Source: Laspinema sp. D2d
Lineage (GTDB): Bacteria > Cyanobacteriota > Cyanobacteriia > Cyanobacteriales > Laspinemataceae
Assembly: GCF_025370755.1 (NCBI RefSeq)
Contig: NZ_JAMXFC010000019.1
Span: 58,380-122,379 of the forward strand
Reading direction: 5' to 3'
DNA: 64,000 nt
Shown: positions 1 through 8,940 of the stretch, in pieces
Layout of the letters: every line of letters starts with the position of its first letter
How positions within the stretch are numbered: the stretch's first letter is position 1
Position numbers and translations under genes: made by a program
Notes under the pieces: model-generated
Database searches by the model: none
What the model was told of the DNA's origin: nothing
What the model saw: only the letters and a program-made list of their open reading frames with translations

Positions 1-29
1 GCATCATCTACAATCAAAATTAACGGCAT
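1..29 (-). CDS. Partial response regulator receiver domain, N-terminus only
   Basis: Reading leftward from an ATG at 29-27 the frame gives MPLILIVDDA and then leaves the window. A hydrophobic first beta strand followed by two adjacent aspartates is the standard start of a CheY-like receiver domain, where these acidic residues bind Mg2+ for phosphorylation of a later aspartate. Only about nine codons are visible, so the output domain and the partner kinase cannot be told. No strong ribosome binding site is visible upstream, so the call rests on the peptide alone. Confidence 0.5.
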
Positions 30-712
30 CGTTCTATTATTTACACCAGAGTAACGGCAAGGTTTATATCCTTTTTTGAGGTCCTTTTTGAATACAAGGT
101 ATGAAACATCGGTGCATTGAGACGATCCCTCCTACGAGCACCCATTACATTCATTAGAGTAGCGCAATCGTTAGGCGATCGCCTCTCTTAGTCTCAGACA
201 GATCAAGCGCTACATCTGCCGATTGAATCACTCCGATCGCAGTGTAAGGTAATTTCCTCTATCAACCTTAAACTATTCTTCATAGCTTGGGGACCTCTTC
301 GGAATCCATCGTTGTATTCCCGCCATCCCCCCTAAGTCAATCACGCGAGTTAATGATCCCAATCCTCAAGCATCGGTTCAGTGCCATGAAGACAACCGGG
401 TTGGTCTGCAAATAGCTTCGCTAATTAGCAACAAATTAGGAACAAAAGCCCGGTTTCTGGTCCTACTGACTTAATCTTGTCTGAATGCCCTAGAATTGGG
501 GTGACAACGGATACAAAGCTCATCCGGTCAATACCCTTACCCATTGGGACACCGCGTTGCTTCCAGAGCAACCCCAGCCTGAGATGAAAGAATCTGCACC
601 CCGATTTTTCGGATTCCTACCCGATTCAATTCTTTCTGCTGGGAACTGATTTGACTATCATGGCAGAAAAGCGCAAAGAAAAATTTATTAGTTTGATTAA
701 GGCTAGGGTCTG
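30..712. other. Gene-free stretch
   Basis: No convincing coding frame, RNA gene or mobile element was seen in these 680 bases. The stretch includes one copy of the dispersed cggtttct palindrome family (about 444-460, aaaagcccggtttctgg) and a HIP1-like gcgatcgcc near 177. It probably contains the divergent promoters of the left-edge response regulator and of the hydrolase-like gene at 713. Confidence 0.4.
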
Positions 713-1273
713 GTGATCATTATTTGTCCGGGAATTCATGATCAGAAGCTGACGGAAAGTTTTGTAGCAAGGTTGCTGCCGAACGGAGACTCGTCGGGTG
801 CAACTCCCCAGGTTTGGATTCTCCCCCCTTGCGATCGCCCTTACTTTCCCCTGGAAATCTGGCAGTTTTTGCACCAAAGGGGGGCGATCAACTTGTCTAA
901 CCTGGCATCCCCTGAACCCCTGATCTGGATTGGATTCAGCGCTGGAGTCGTGGGGGCGATCGGGGCTGCCTGGGGATTACATTCTCTTCAATGTCCGGTT
1001 AAAGCCTTTATTGCCATTGATGGCTGGGGGGTGCCCTTATTTGCTCCCTTTCCGATTCACCGAGTCAGTCACGATTATTTTACCCACTGGAGTTCCGCCC
1101 TCTTGGGACGAGGATGCGAGAGTTTCTATGCGGATCCCCCGGTGGACCATTTGGCGTTGTGGAACTCCCCCGAGTCTGCGATCGGTCGGTGTATTCCCCC
1201 TGACGGTTCTATCTCGTCACCCCACCGAACCACAGCGGTAGAATTTGTAAGGTGGGCGATCGCAAGAGGGTGA
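713..1273 (+). CDS. Conserved cyanobacterial protein, alpha/beta-hydrolase-like
   Basis: A 186-residue protein that starts at a GTG codon. It opens with the strand MIIICPGIHD and has the nucleophile-elbow motif G-F-S-A-G (Gly-x-Ser-x-Gly) after a hydrophobic strand near residue 75, followed by AIDGWGVP and a His-rich C-terminal half that includes YFTHWSS and DHLALW. This arrangement fits a small serine hydrolase of the alpha/beta-hydrolase fold, with Ser in the elbow and a candidate Asp and His downstream. The substrate is unknown, and I have no direct evidence that it is catalytically active. There is no signal peptide, so it is probably cytoplasmic. It is monocistronic by position. Confidence 0.7.
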   Translation: MIIICPGIHDQKLTESFVARLLPNGDSSGATPQVWILPPCDRPYFPLEIWQFLHQRGAINLSNLASPEPLIWIGFSAGVVGAIGAAWGLHSLQCPVKAFIAIDGWGVPLFAPFPIHRVSHDYFTHWSSALLGRGCESFYADPPVDHLALWNSPESAIGRCIPPDGSISSPHRTTAVEFVRWAIARG

Positions 1274-1342
1274 ACCCAGCGGAATGAAGGGGAAATTTTG
1301 GCCGTCAGTAAGGAGTAGGAAGGGTTAGCCGCAGGAAGAAAA

Positions 1343-1437
1343 AGCGTTGCACGAAAACAGGCGATCGCTGGCTGTCAAAAATACGAGATAATGGCTACAG
1401 CAAGAACCAACCGAGGACCGACTCCCCGTGCAACGCT
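1343..1437. other. Long-range 11-bp inverted repeat, possible structured RNA
   Basis: The arms agcgttgcacg (1343-1353) and cgtgcaacgct (1427-1437) are perfect complements with about 73 bases between them, one HIP1 octamer included. The rest of 1274-1727 contains no gene that I can support. The arms could close a stem of a small RNA or be the ends of a small mobile repeat. There is no T-run after the right arm, so it is not a simple terminator. Confidence 0.3.
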
Positions 1438-1607
1438 ACAGGAAGGGAGTAATACAGTTTTTTTGTATGTAAATTTATATTAACTCCAAAAACCATAAGT
1501 CAAAAGAATAATTATTTATGAATATAATAGACTCAAGTCTATATAGCGACCCTAAATGAATTTGACACTGGATCTAAGCCCCATACCCTTAGAGTGCTGC
1601 ACCTGGA

Positions 1608-1690
1608 AGCTATGCCGTTGGCACAGCCTGCGCGTAAGCGCTATAGCTTTGCATCAAGCTTCGCTATCTCTAGGTCAAACTGATTTAGAC
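1608..1690. repeat. Dispersed cyanobacterial repeat (gctatgcc...cctgcgcg type)
   Basis: This stretch carries the words gctatgccgttggcacagcc, tgcgcgtaagcgctatagc and gcttcgctatc. Related words recur at about 61980-62046. Such GC-rich degenerate palindromes are common between cyanobacterial genes. It lies just upstream of the LysR-type regulator and may overlap its promoter region. Confidence 0.45.
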
Positions 1691-1727
1691 GCGCTATATT
1701 AAAGGGTTATTCTGAGGAGAAAGGGCA

Positions 1728-2660
1728 TTGAAGCAGTCAACCCTGCACCAGCTTAGAGTCTTTGAAGCCGTAGCTCGTCACAAGAGCTTTACTCGTGCTG
1801 CTGAAGAACTATTTTTAACGCAACCCTCGGTTTCGATGCAAGTGAAACAGTTGGCGAAGTCGGTGGGAATGGCACTGTTTGAACAAGTCGGGAAACGGCT
1901 GTATTTGACTGAAGCGGGAGAAGAATTATTAGGGACTTGTCGAGACATTTTTGATCGCCTTTCCCAATTTGAAATGACGGTGGCGGATCTCCAAGGTCTC
2001 AAACAGGGACAATTAAAACTGAGCGTGATTACAACTGCTAAATATGTCATTCCCCGATTACTCGGGCCATTTTGTCAACGCTATCCGGGAATTGATGTCT
2101 CCCTCAAGGTGACAAACCATGAAGGATTGCAAGAACGCCTCAATGATAATCTCGATGATCTGTATATTTTAAGCCAACCTCCGGCAACTCCGGATGTCTT
2201 CTGTCATGAGTTTCTGGACAATCCCCTGGTGGTGTTGGCACCGATGAGTCATCCCTTGGCATCCCAGAAAAATATCCCGATTGAACGCTTGAATGGAGAG
2301 CCATTTATTATGCGCGAACCGGGTTCGGGAACGAGACAAGCGGTGCAAAAAATGTTTGAAGATCGGGGGGTGGCGGTGAAGGTACGCCTGGATCTGGGAA
2401 GTAATGAAGCGATCAAACAGGCGATCGCTGGAGGATTAGGAATTTCTGTGCTTTCTCGTCATGTTTTGACCCTGGATGGTTGGCAAAATCAACTGACAAT
2501 TCTGGATGTGGAGGGTTTTCCCATTCCGCGACAGTGGTATGCCATTTATCCCAGTGGTAAACAACTGTCTGTGGTGGCGCGGACCTTTTTTGAATATCTC
2601 CTGAATGAAGGGAAACAGGCGATTGAAAGTTCAACGAGACTACACCAGCAGATGGAATGA
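1728..2660 (+). CDS. rbcR: LysR-type regulator, RbcR/CmpR type
   Basis: A 310-residue LysR-family transcription factor. Residues 1-60 form the winged helix-turn-helix, with LHQLRVFEAVARHKSFTRAA and the recognition region TQPSVSMQVKQL. Residues 90-300 form the periplasmic-binding-protein-like effector domain. The segments LLGPFCQRYPGIDVSLKV, FIMREPGSGTRQAVQK and NEAIKQAIAGGLGISVLSRH are typical of the cyanobacterial RbcR group, which controls genes for Rubisco and inorganic carbon uptake and responds to carbon metabolites. The start is a TTG at 1728 preceded by gaggaga at 1713-1719. No Rubisco genes are in the window, so the symbol rests on sequence resemblance. CmpR or NdhR/CcmR are the alternatives. 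Confidence 0.85.
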   Translation: MKQSTLHQLRVFEAVARHKSFTRAAEELFLTQPSVSMQVKQLAKSVGMALFEQVGKRLYLTEAGEELLGTCRDIFDRLSQFEMTVADLQGLKQGQLKLSVITTAKYVIPRLLGPFCQRYPGIDVSLKVTNHEGLQERLNDNLDDLYILSQPPATPDVFCHEFLDNPLVVLAPMSHPLASQKNIPIERLNGEPFIMREPGSGTRQAVQKMFEDRGVAVKVRLDLGSNEAIKQAIAGGLGISVLSRHVLTLDGWQNQLTILDVEGFPIPRQWYAIYPSGKQLSVVARTFFEYLLNEGKQAIESSTRLHQQME

Positions 2661-2723
2661 ATCTCCTGTTGCAGCAAAATCCGGCGAACCCATCCCAGGG
2701 CGATCGCCGGATTATTCTTGACC

Positions 2724-3302
2724 TTAATTGGAAACCTCAGTCATTTCAATGACCCGCCCTTGGCGGTCTTTCACCAAGAAATTTAGGGGCTTTTCTCGAC
2801 GGATTTTGTACTTAACTCCGCTCATCTGCACCCGTAATAGCAACTGTTCGAGGCAGTCATGGTCAAACCCTACATGGCGTTGTCGGTTCTTGCTACCTAA
2901 ACTCGCCCCAGAAATAACGTGCAGTTGAGTGTTTTTCTGTAATTGATACCACAGTCCATCGGGTCCAGCCAGGGTTTGAGTCGCCGAAGACCCCATTGGA
3001 GAGGACATATAAAGGGGGTCGATGCCAGTGCCGCCCAGGGTTTGCTCGTAATTATAGTAATAATGTAAAGGGACTTCCGCCGCAGGTAATTCCAGCAACC
3101 CTTCATAAAGCTGTCGGGCAGTCTCTAAATCAGAAACCATGATGGTGTAAACTTTCGGGGCGCTGGTGAGGAACATCCACATCGCCACACCATAGGCGGC
3201 GAGTAGCATCACCATAATCCCCTGGGTAGAAAAGAGGCTATCCAGAGGCAGGGATGGCAGCAACGAGCTTAATGTCGGAGGAACGCTAACAGTTAGAGCC
3301 AT
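2724..3302 (-). CDS. Membrane-anchored glyoxalase-like (VOC fold) protein
   Basis: About 192 residues from the ATG at 3302. The frame stays open upstream but I prefer this Met because it is followed by a hydrophobic stretch, LLAAYGVAMWMFLTS, that fits one N-terminal membrane segment. The remainder resembles the vicinal-oxygen-chelate fold: KVYTIMVSDLETARQLYEGL near the start and QRHVGFDHDCLEQLLLRV, then a final strand VIEMTEVS that supplies a Glu in the position used for metal binding in the family. A cyanobacterial glyoxalase-like protein of unknown substrate. It ends convergently with the LysR-type gene. Confidence 0.7.
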   Translation of the reverse strand: MALTVSVPPTLSSLLPSLPLDSLFSTQGIMVMLLAAYGVAMWMFLTSAPKVYTIMVSDLETARQLYEGLLELPAAEVPLHYYYNYEQTLGGTGIDPLYMSSPMGSSATQTLAGPDGLWYQLQKNTQLHVISGASLGSKNRQRHVGFDHDCLEQLLLRVQMSGVKYKIRREKPLNFLVKDRQGRVIEMTEVSN

Positions 3303-3460
3303 GTACGTTTCAATAGGGTAAACCGAGGTTGAGATCGAGCGATCGCTTGCACAGTCGGGGTGATGCCCCCCTTTATTGTAGGTCAATCTGATTGTAATTA
3401 ATTGTAACAAAGGGGGACAGAACTCATCACCGCATTCTTTTGGACTTCGGTCCCCTACCC

Positions 3461-3530
3461 TAGAAACCCGGTTTCTGAATCGATATTTCGCTCTTTTATC
3501 GACCCATTTTCCTCAAAACCCAGTTTCTAG
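3461..3530. repeat. Palindromic repeat pair, agaaacccggtttct family
   Basis: The perfect palindrome agaaacccggtttct lies at 3462-3476 and a diverged copy, aaaacccagtttctagg, at about 3515-3531. The same words recur at 37290-37375, 43493-43562 and 47662-47796, always between genes, so this is a dispersed repeat family of the genome. Confidence 0.65.
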
Positions 3531-3686
3531 GCGTTCGTTCTCATTCGGTTGAGGTTAGGGATGCAAATTCCCCACAACTGTGGATATATTACAGACATCC
3601 ATCGGAGAGATCTGGAGTCGTTTAGGGACTTCAACCCCCCTTGTGGGTGATGCAACTGACCCGTTTTGATTCGTGAGTTCGAGCTT

Positions 3687-4346
3687 ATGCAACCGCCTGT
3701 TTTTTCGGAATGTCAACACCCTCTGGTGCAGTCTTTGTTTCAAAGAAGCGATCGCGAACTGCTGACCCTGTTTCAGCGCCATCCTGATGAAGGCAAATAC
3801 TTCACCGCCATTTTTGGACGCTATAGCTCCATTGTCTATACCCTAATTCAACATCAAGCTAAATCCCCAGTGCAAGGAGACTATCTCTTTGCCATGACTT
3901 GGCGGCATATCTACCACGAACTCCGGGGGTTGGATTTACGCTTTGAAGAAGGTGCTTCTACCCCCTTTACCTTGCAAACTTGGCTGATTAATATGACCGC
4001 TTGGTGTATCGAACACGCGGAATTACCCCCCGTCGAATCCATCCACTATTCCTTGCAGACTTCCCCACCTCCGTTATGGTGTTATGTGGAACAAGCTTTA
4101 GATTTACTCTCTCCCCTGTTGCGGATTACGGTATTAATGGCACAGACTTTTCACTGGAGTGAAACTCGCATTTCGGCTTATCTGCAAGCAGAAGGAGAAA
4201 CGATCGCCCCAGGGGAGGTTAAGGCATTACTCGAAGAAGGGTATCAACGCTTAGAATCAGCCTTACCGAAGGATATTAGAATCATCTATTTGGAGGCTTT
4301 TCCCCCTCATTCCAATTCTGCCCCCGCTTTACAAAACGCGACCTAA
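3687..4346 (+). CDS. Small sigma-70-family RNA polymerase sigma factor
   Basis: A 219-residue protein from the ATG at 3687 (an upstream in-frame TTG at 3666 is less likely). The N-terminal half, with GKYFTAIFGRYSSIVYTLIQ and LFAMTWRHIYHELRGL, resembles sigma region 2, which binds core polymerase and the -10 element. The C-terminal half, with LDLLSPLLRITVLMAQTF and a helix pair ending in ALLEEGYQRLESALP, resembles region 4. It is shorter than primary sigma factors and lacks region 1, like alternative group 3/4 factors of cyanobacteria. No anti-sigma gene is adjacent. The regulon cannot be told from the sequence. Confidence 0.7.
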   Translation: MQPPVFSECQHPLVQSLFQRSDRELLTLFQRHPDEGKYFTAIFGRYSSIVYTLIQHQAKSPVQGDYLFAMTWRHIYHELRGLDLRFEEGASTPFTLQTWLINMTAWCIEHAELPPVESIHYSLQTSPPPLWCYVEQALDLLSPLLRITVLMAQTFHWSETRISAYLQAEGETIAPGEVKALLEEGYQRLESALPKDIRIIYLEAFPPHSNSAPALQNAT

Positions 4347-4500
4347 TCTCATCAGGACAAGGCAGATGCCTTGTCCTAAATCATATTTTATGCGTCGGGA
4401 TCGACCCCTAACGCCCGTAATTAGGTGGATTTTATGGTGTTTTTAGTTTAGCAATTTTAGGAAGTTCCAGGCTATCCCCGATTCTCGCCCATCGCTTATC

Positions 4501-4536
4501 AAACAAAAACGCACGAGTTGAGAGGACTCGTGCGTT
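4501..4536 (-). terminator. Rho-independent terminator of the Hlip gene
   Basis: A perfect 11-bp stem, aacgcacgagt at 4508-4518 and actcgtgcgtt at 4526-4536, has a 7-base loop. On the minus strand the stem is followed by TTTTTGTTT, as expected for termination of the leftward transcript from the gene at 4612-4809. Confidence 0.8.
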
Positions 4537-4611
4537 ACAAAGGCTTGTCTATGAGAAAGTTGATTTTGAGATATCGAGCTTTAGCTCGTTATTTTATAAA
4601 TTTTGAAAAAA

Positions 4612-4809
4612 TTAGATTACTCCATTTTTGGTTAAAACTTCAAAGGCGAGTAATGAAACAAAACCAATCATTGCCAGCCTTCCGTTGAGTCGTTCGGCGT
4701 AGGGGGTAAAACCCGTGCGCGGGGTGTCATCAACGTACATTTTCGGCTCGATCGCAAAGTTGTTGAGTTTATCGCTTTCGCTGATCACGACTCCCTTTGT
4801 GGTGTTCAT
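4612..4809 (-). CDS. High-light-inducible protein (Hlip/SCP)
   Basis: A 65-residue single-helix chlorophyll a/b-binding-like protein. The only helix carries the signature AERLNGRLAMIGFVSLLAFE, with the Glu, Asn and Arg used for chlorophyll ligation and helix pairing. Such proteins sit in the thylakoid membrane, bind chlorophyll and carotenoid as dimers, protect photosystem II assembly intermediates and are induced by strong light. The start at the ATG (4809) is supported by taaggagcc a few bases upstream. The gene stands alone and ends before a clear terminator. Confidence 0.92.
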   Translation of the reverse strand: MNTTKGVVISESDKLNNFAIEPKMYVDDTPRTGFTPYAERLNGRLAMIGFVSLLAFEVLTKNGVI

Positions 4810-4997
4810 GGTTATTGGCTCCTTAAGTTGGTTTGGTGAACCCCTTGGTTGCTTCTGTAAATAAATGTAACAGAGATTATGAAGTTTTGCAACAATATTT
4901 CGGAAATTCATTAAAATTCATAAACTCTTGTTGACAACTGGCAACTTTTTGGATAAAAAATAGGAGGATTAACAACAACGCGAATCCCCGGAAAAGC

Positions 4998-7853
4998 CTA
5001 CTGCCACTCGCCTTGTAAGGTAAAGGCTGCCCAATAAAAAGGGGCCTGCCATCGTTGTTGTTCCCAAAGTTCGATTTGGGCCGATCGCAGCGCAGCCGCT
5101 GGCGTTAACCCTTGTTGGAGCATTTTCTGGTAAAAATTCACCATCAGCCTTGCGGTGGCTTCATCATCCACACTCCACAGACTAACGAGGACCCGAGGTG
5201 CACCGGCATACATAAACCCCCGGGTTAACCCCACCAGGCCCTCCCCTCGGATTTCCTGCCCTAACCCAGTTTCACAGGCACTCAACACGATTAATTCTGC
5301 GGGTAAGTTGAGGTTGAAAATTTCATGCAGGCGCAAAAACCCATTTAACGGTTCCCCCTGTGGATTTAACAGAGAAAACACTAACCCCGATAACTCCGGA
5401 TTCACACTATTCAGCAGTCCGTGGGTGGCAAAATGAACGATCCGATATTGACTTAGTTCGGGATTAGTCGCCGCTTCGCGACTGGCTTCAAACCCGAAAG
5501 CTTTTCGGCGTTCGGATTCGGGAACCAGGGCGAGAATTTCTTCGGCTTCGAGTTTGGTATAGGGGAGTCGGCTAAATTCAACTTGCGAGGGACCCGTTAG
5601 GGGTTCAGATTTAATCCCGAGGGTGAGGGACTCATCGACGGCATTCGGTTGCAGACGCTCATCATAGGGGGTAAATACCGGATCGGCAAGGACCGCTAGG
5701 GTTTTACTGGCGGGGGTGCGTCCGGCAATTTCTTGACGCAAGACGGCCATTGTAGAGGCAGAGGGCAAGCTAACGACTTCATGTTTAACGATTAAGGGGA
5801 GATAACCCTCGCTATCGTCTGGGGGATTGGGGACGGCGAGGGCGGCGAAGGGGATGTATTGCAAGGCCCCATCACTGACAATCAGCAGGCGTTTGTCATC
5901 GCCGAGAAAGTCGGCGGCGGGTCCGAGGACTTTCTCGCTAAGGGCGGCAGAGGTTTGGGTAAAAATCGATCGCCGGATCCGCAGACTGGGAATGGTGAGG
6001 GCATTTCTAAACTGTTTGGCAGCTTGTTCGATTTCTTCTCGGGGGGGTAGGGTGTAGCTGGTGAGGCTGGTTTTGGTGACCACCCACAGATAACTCCGTT
6101 CTTTGCCGAGGGAATATTCTAGGAGGATGGTGTCATCATCAAGGACTTGTTCTTGAATTTGGGTGAGGGTGAGGGGTTGGGGTTGGGTGAGGGCGGCGTA
6201 ACGGGGACTGGTGACCCGTAGCAGGGTTTGGACTCGTCGGTATTGGGTGAGTAGGGCGTCAATTTCAGCGGCGAGGGCGGCGGCTTGTTCGGGGGTATGG
6301 GGTCCGGAGAGGAGTTGGATGCGGCGTTCTTCTAGGGCGCTGAGTTGTTGTTGGATGCTACGTTCGCGATCAAGAAGTTGGGGGTCGGCCCCTTGGCGGA
6401 TATCAGCGTTGGCTTCGTTGAGGATTTCTAGGAGACTACGGGCGCGGCCCTGTTCGCTGGCTTGGAGGGCTTTAGCGTCAAAGCCTGCGCTGGGCTGCTG
6501 TTGGTGCAGTTGCATCAGCAGGTCGATGTAGAATTCGTAGTAGTCCTGGACTTTGGCAAAGAAGGAGGCACGGGAGTCTTGGCTGGCAACGTTGGTGCGC
6601 AGATCCTCGGCGATCGCGATCGCTGTTTCGATTTCCGTGAGGGCGTTTTCGAGTTGTCCTTGCTGACGCAGGGCGATCGCAATCCGGTAGCGGGTGAGGG
6701 CTTCTTTGGGGCGATCGCCGACGGATTGGCGTAGGGGTAAGGCTTGTTGATAGTATTCCAGGGCTTGGGAATTGTCGCCGAGGGAGGCATAGACAAAGCC
6801 GATGTTGTTGAGGGTACTGGCTTCTCCCCGGCGATCGCCTGCGCTTTCCCACAAGGGTAATCCCTGGTTATAGGTTTCTAAGGCAAGGGGATAGTCTCCC
6901 TCTTTGGCATAGACGAAGCCGATGTTATTCAGGGTGGTGGCTTCTCCTCGGCGATCGCCCGCTGCTTGCCACAGGGGAAGGGCTTCGTTATAGCGATCGA
7001 GGGCGGTTTGTTTGTCTCCTAATGCTTCGTAAACGTTGCCGATGTTGTTGAGGGTAAGGGCAACTCCATAAGGGTCATCGAGTTCTCGATAGAGGGGGAG
7101 GGCTTGATTGTAATAATCCAAGGCTTCTCGATATTGTCCTAAGTCGTCGTAGATTTTACCAATATTATTGAGGGTGACCGCCACTCCAGAGCGATCGCCT
7201 GCTTCTTTCCACAGGGGAAGGGCTTCGTTATAAGCATCCAGGGCTTGTTGATATTCCCCTAGGGCATCATAAACCGCCCCCTGTTCTATGAGGGCAAAGG
7301 CTTCTGCACTGGGGAGTACAAGTTCTCGATATAGGTCTCGCGCCCGATTGTAGGCATCCAGGGCGGGGGTAAAGGTTCCCAGTTCCGCATAACTGCGGCC
7401 TAGATTAAACAGGACGTCGGCGACGCCGGGAAGGTCTTTTACGGCTTCTTTAAGGGTGAGGGCTTCTTGGAGGTAGTCGAGGGCGGCTTGAGGGTCACGG
7501 GTGGCTTTGGCAACGAAGGCAAGTCCGATGAGGGTTTCGGCTTCTAAGGAGCGATCTCCGAGTTGTTGATAGAGGGTCCGGGCTTCTTGGAGTTTGGCTT
7601 GGGCAGCGGTGAGGGCCTCTGGGGTGCCTTCTTGGAAGAGTTGCCCCCCTTCATCAAAGGCGCGATCGGCTTGTTCTTGTAAGGCATCTGGAGTAGTGCT
7701 TTCCGTAGATTCGGGTAGGGTGACAGCATCCGGTGCAGCGGTGGCGATTCCAGGGGAGATGAGGAGGCTTAACCCCAGGATTAGCTTCAGGATCGCCCGG
7801 GGGAGGCGGTCCTGGGATGGATTGTTCTTGGTTTTGTCTCCTCGATCGCTCAT
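4998..7853 (-). CDS. Secreted TPR protein with caspase-like CHAT protease domain
   Basis: A 951-residue protein. An N-terminal signal peptide (AILKLILGLSLLISPGIATA) is followed by about nine tetratricopeptide repeats of roughly 40 residues (residues 85-400), several nearly identical with ALDYYNQALPLYRE-like helices. Then comes a coiled linker rich in QQLSALEERR, and a C-terminal CHAT domain of the caspase/separase clan (about 620-951). The catalytic dyad is visible as His811 in HFATHG and Cys860 in LSACETG. CHAT proteins are peptidases, and TPR-CHAT fusions are very common in filamentous cyanobacteria, with few substrates known. The signal peptide points to action outside the cytoplasm. The neighbouring genes do not indicate a function. 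Confidence 0.9.
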   Translation of the reverse strand: MSDRGDKTKNNPSQDRLPRAILKLILGLSLLISPGIATAAPDAVTLPESTESTTPDALQEQADRAFDEGGQLFQEGTPEALTAAQAKLQEARTLYQQLGDRSLEAETLIGLAFVAKATRDPQAALDYLQEALTLKEAVKDLPGVADVLFNLGRSYAELGTFTPALDAYNRARDLYRELVLPSAEAFALIEQGAVYDALGEYQQALDAYNEALPLWKEAGDRSGVAVTLNNIGKIYDDLGQYREALDYYNQALPLYRELDDPYGVALTLNNIGNVYEALGDKQTALDRYNEALPLWQAAGDRRGEATTLNNIGFVYAKEGDYPLALETYNQGLPLWESAGDRRGEASTLNNIGFVYASLGDNSQALEYYQQALPLRQSVGDRPKEALTRYRIAIALRQQGQLENALTEIETAIAIAEDLRTNVASQDSRASFFAKVQDYYEFYIDLLMQLHQQQPSAGFDAKALQASEQGRARSLLEILNEANADIRQGADPQLLDRERSIQQQLSALEERRIQLLSGPHTPEQAAALAAEIDALLTQYRRVQTLLRVTSPRYAALTQPQPLTLTQIQEQVLDDDTILLEYSLGKERSYLWVVTKTSLTSYTLPPREEIEQAAKQFRNALTIPSLRIRRSIFTQTSAALSEKVLGPAADFLGDDKRLLIVSDGALQYIPFAALAVPNPPDDSEGYLPLIVKHEVVSLPSASTMAVLRQEIAGRTPASKTLAVLADPVFTPYDERLQPNAVDESLTLGIKSEPLTGPSQVEFSRLPYTKLEAEEILALVPESERRKAFGFEASREAATNPELSQYRIVHFATHGLLNSVNPELSGLVFSLLNPQGEPLNGFLRLHEIFNLNLPAELIVLSACETGLGQEIRGEGLVGLTRGFMYAGAPRVLVSLWSVDDEATARLMVNFYQKMLQQGLTPAAALRSAQIELWEQQRWQAPFYWAAFTLQGEWQ

Positions 7854-8145
7854 AAGAGGTTGGGTTTGACCAGGATTGAGGGTGAACTGTTGGGTATGAA
7901 GGGGGGCGTTATTTTTTCGTTCCCCTAAGAGTTACCAGGGTGGGCTATCCTCGGTTTATACCCCCTACAAGGATAGATAGCTGTAGCCTATGGGGGTATT
8001 ATAGTCCCTGTTTTCAAGACTGAGAACGATTGCCCACAGGTGTTCCTATTCTCTCTTGGGGGTTTGAATGGGATCAAAGAGGATTTTTACCCTCAAGCAC
8101 CGATTCTTGGGCTTAATTTTGGGAATCTCGATGGGGAGAAAAGGC

Positions 8146-8484
8146 TTAGTCTCTCACAATTGACGCACTCATCCAGTTTAAGTAAGGCGTAGAACCTGCA
8201 ATAATTGGAATGGCAATTATTTCAGGAACTTCATAAGAATGTAAGGATTTAATTATTGATTCTAATCGGGCAAATTGACGCAAATCGGTTTTAATTGTGA
8301 GTTGCCATTCTTCTTCTTTATTAATTTTATCGCTCCAAGTATAAATGGAGTAGATAGGGTTCAGGCTCACACAGGCGGCTAACCGTGATTCCACGAGAGA
8401 TTCTGCGATCGCCTCGGCTTCGATTCGCGTGGGGGCCGTGACCCAGACAATCACATATTCCGGTTCATCAATCGGGTTTTTCAT
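8146..8484 (-). CDS. cutA: CutA1 divalent-cation tolerance protein
   Basis: A 112-residue protein of the CutA1 family, which forms very stable ferredoxin-fold trimers in the PII-like superfamily. Diagnostic segments are VIVWVTAPTRIEAEAIAESL, RLAACVSLNPIYSIYTW, INKEEEWQLTIKT and SYEVPEIIAIPI. Length and motifs are complete. The role attributed to the family is binding of divalent metals such as copper, although the physiological function in cyanobacteria is unclear. It lies alone on the minus strand and faces away from the surface-protein block that starts at 8941. Confidence 0.93.
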   Translation of the reverse strand: MKNPIDEPEYVIVWVTAPTRIEAEAIAESLVESRLAACVSLNPIYSIYTWSDKINKEEEWQLTIKTDLRQFARLESIIKSLHSYEVPEIIAIPIIAGSTPYLNWMSASIVRD

Positions 8485-8653
8485 AGGGCTTTTTTCCTTG
8501 GGTTTGCTGGATTTCCTAGACGGTTAGCCTGTCATTGGGGCTATTTTATCGGGTTAAGGAACCTATTAAAAGTTTTAGAGTCTTAAATTCATTACTTTAT
8601 TCACTCATCCGGATGAAAATTATAAAATTTTTGTAAAGAAATATTAAAAGTGC

Positions 8654-8684
8654 TTGACATTACTGAGACTGCTTCGGTTAAATA
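8654..8684 (+). promoter_or_regulatory. Candidate promoter of the DUF11 surface-protein operon
   Basis: A perfect -35 hexamer ttgaca lies at 8654-8659, with ttaaat or taaata 18-19 bases downstream as a partial -10. This would give a leader of about 250 bases before the GTG at 8941. The rest of the gap from 8485 to 8940 is AT-rich and has no gene. Confidence 0.4.
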
Positions 8685-8940
8685 TAGGTCAATGTCAATC
8701 AAAGATTAATTTCAATTCAACCACTTACAGACCGTTTAAAATACAATTAATCCAGACAGATGATATAAAGGGTTTTTAAAACAGAAATCCTCCTATCTTT
8801 TTTTAGTTTATCGTTTATTCTTTGCCAGACTAAGCCATTTCAAACTCCACTAATCAGGGAATTATTTTGACTCGGGTTGGCAGCATCAGAGTCAGGGGCA
8901 TCTAACAGCATCTACCAGTTACTCCAGGGTCATTTTTATT

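Noticed and set aside
626..877. Open frame on the minus strand that overlaps the hydrolase-like gene
   Set aside because: The plus-strand gene at 713 has a motif-bearing, coherent protein. The minus frame has a basic, low-complexity translation and no start signal.
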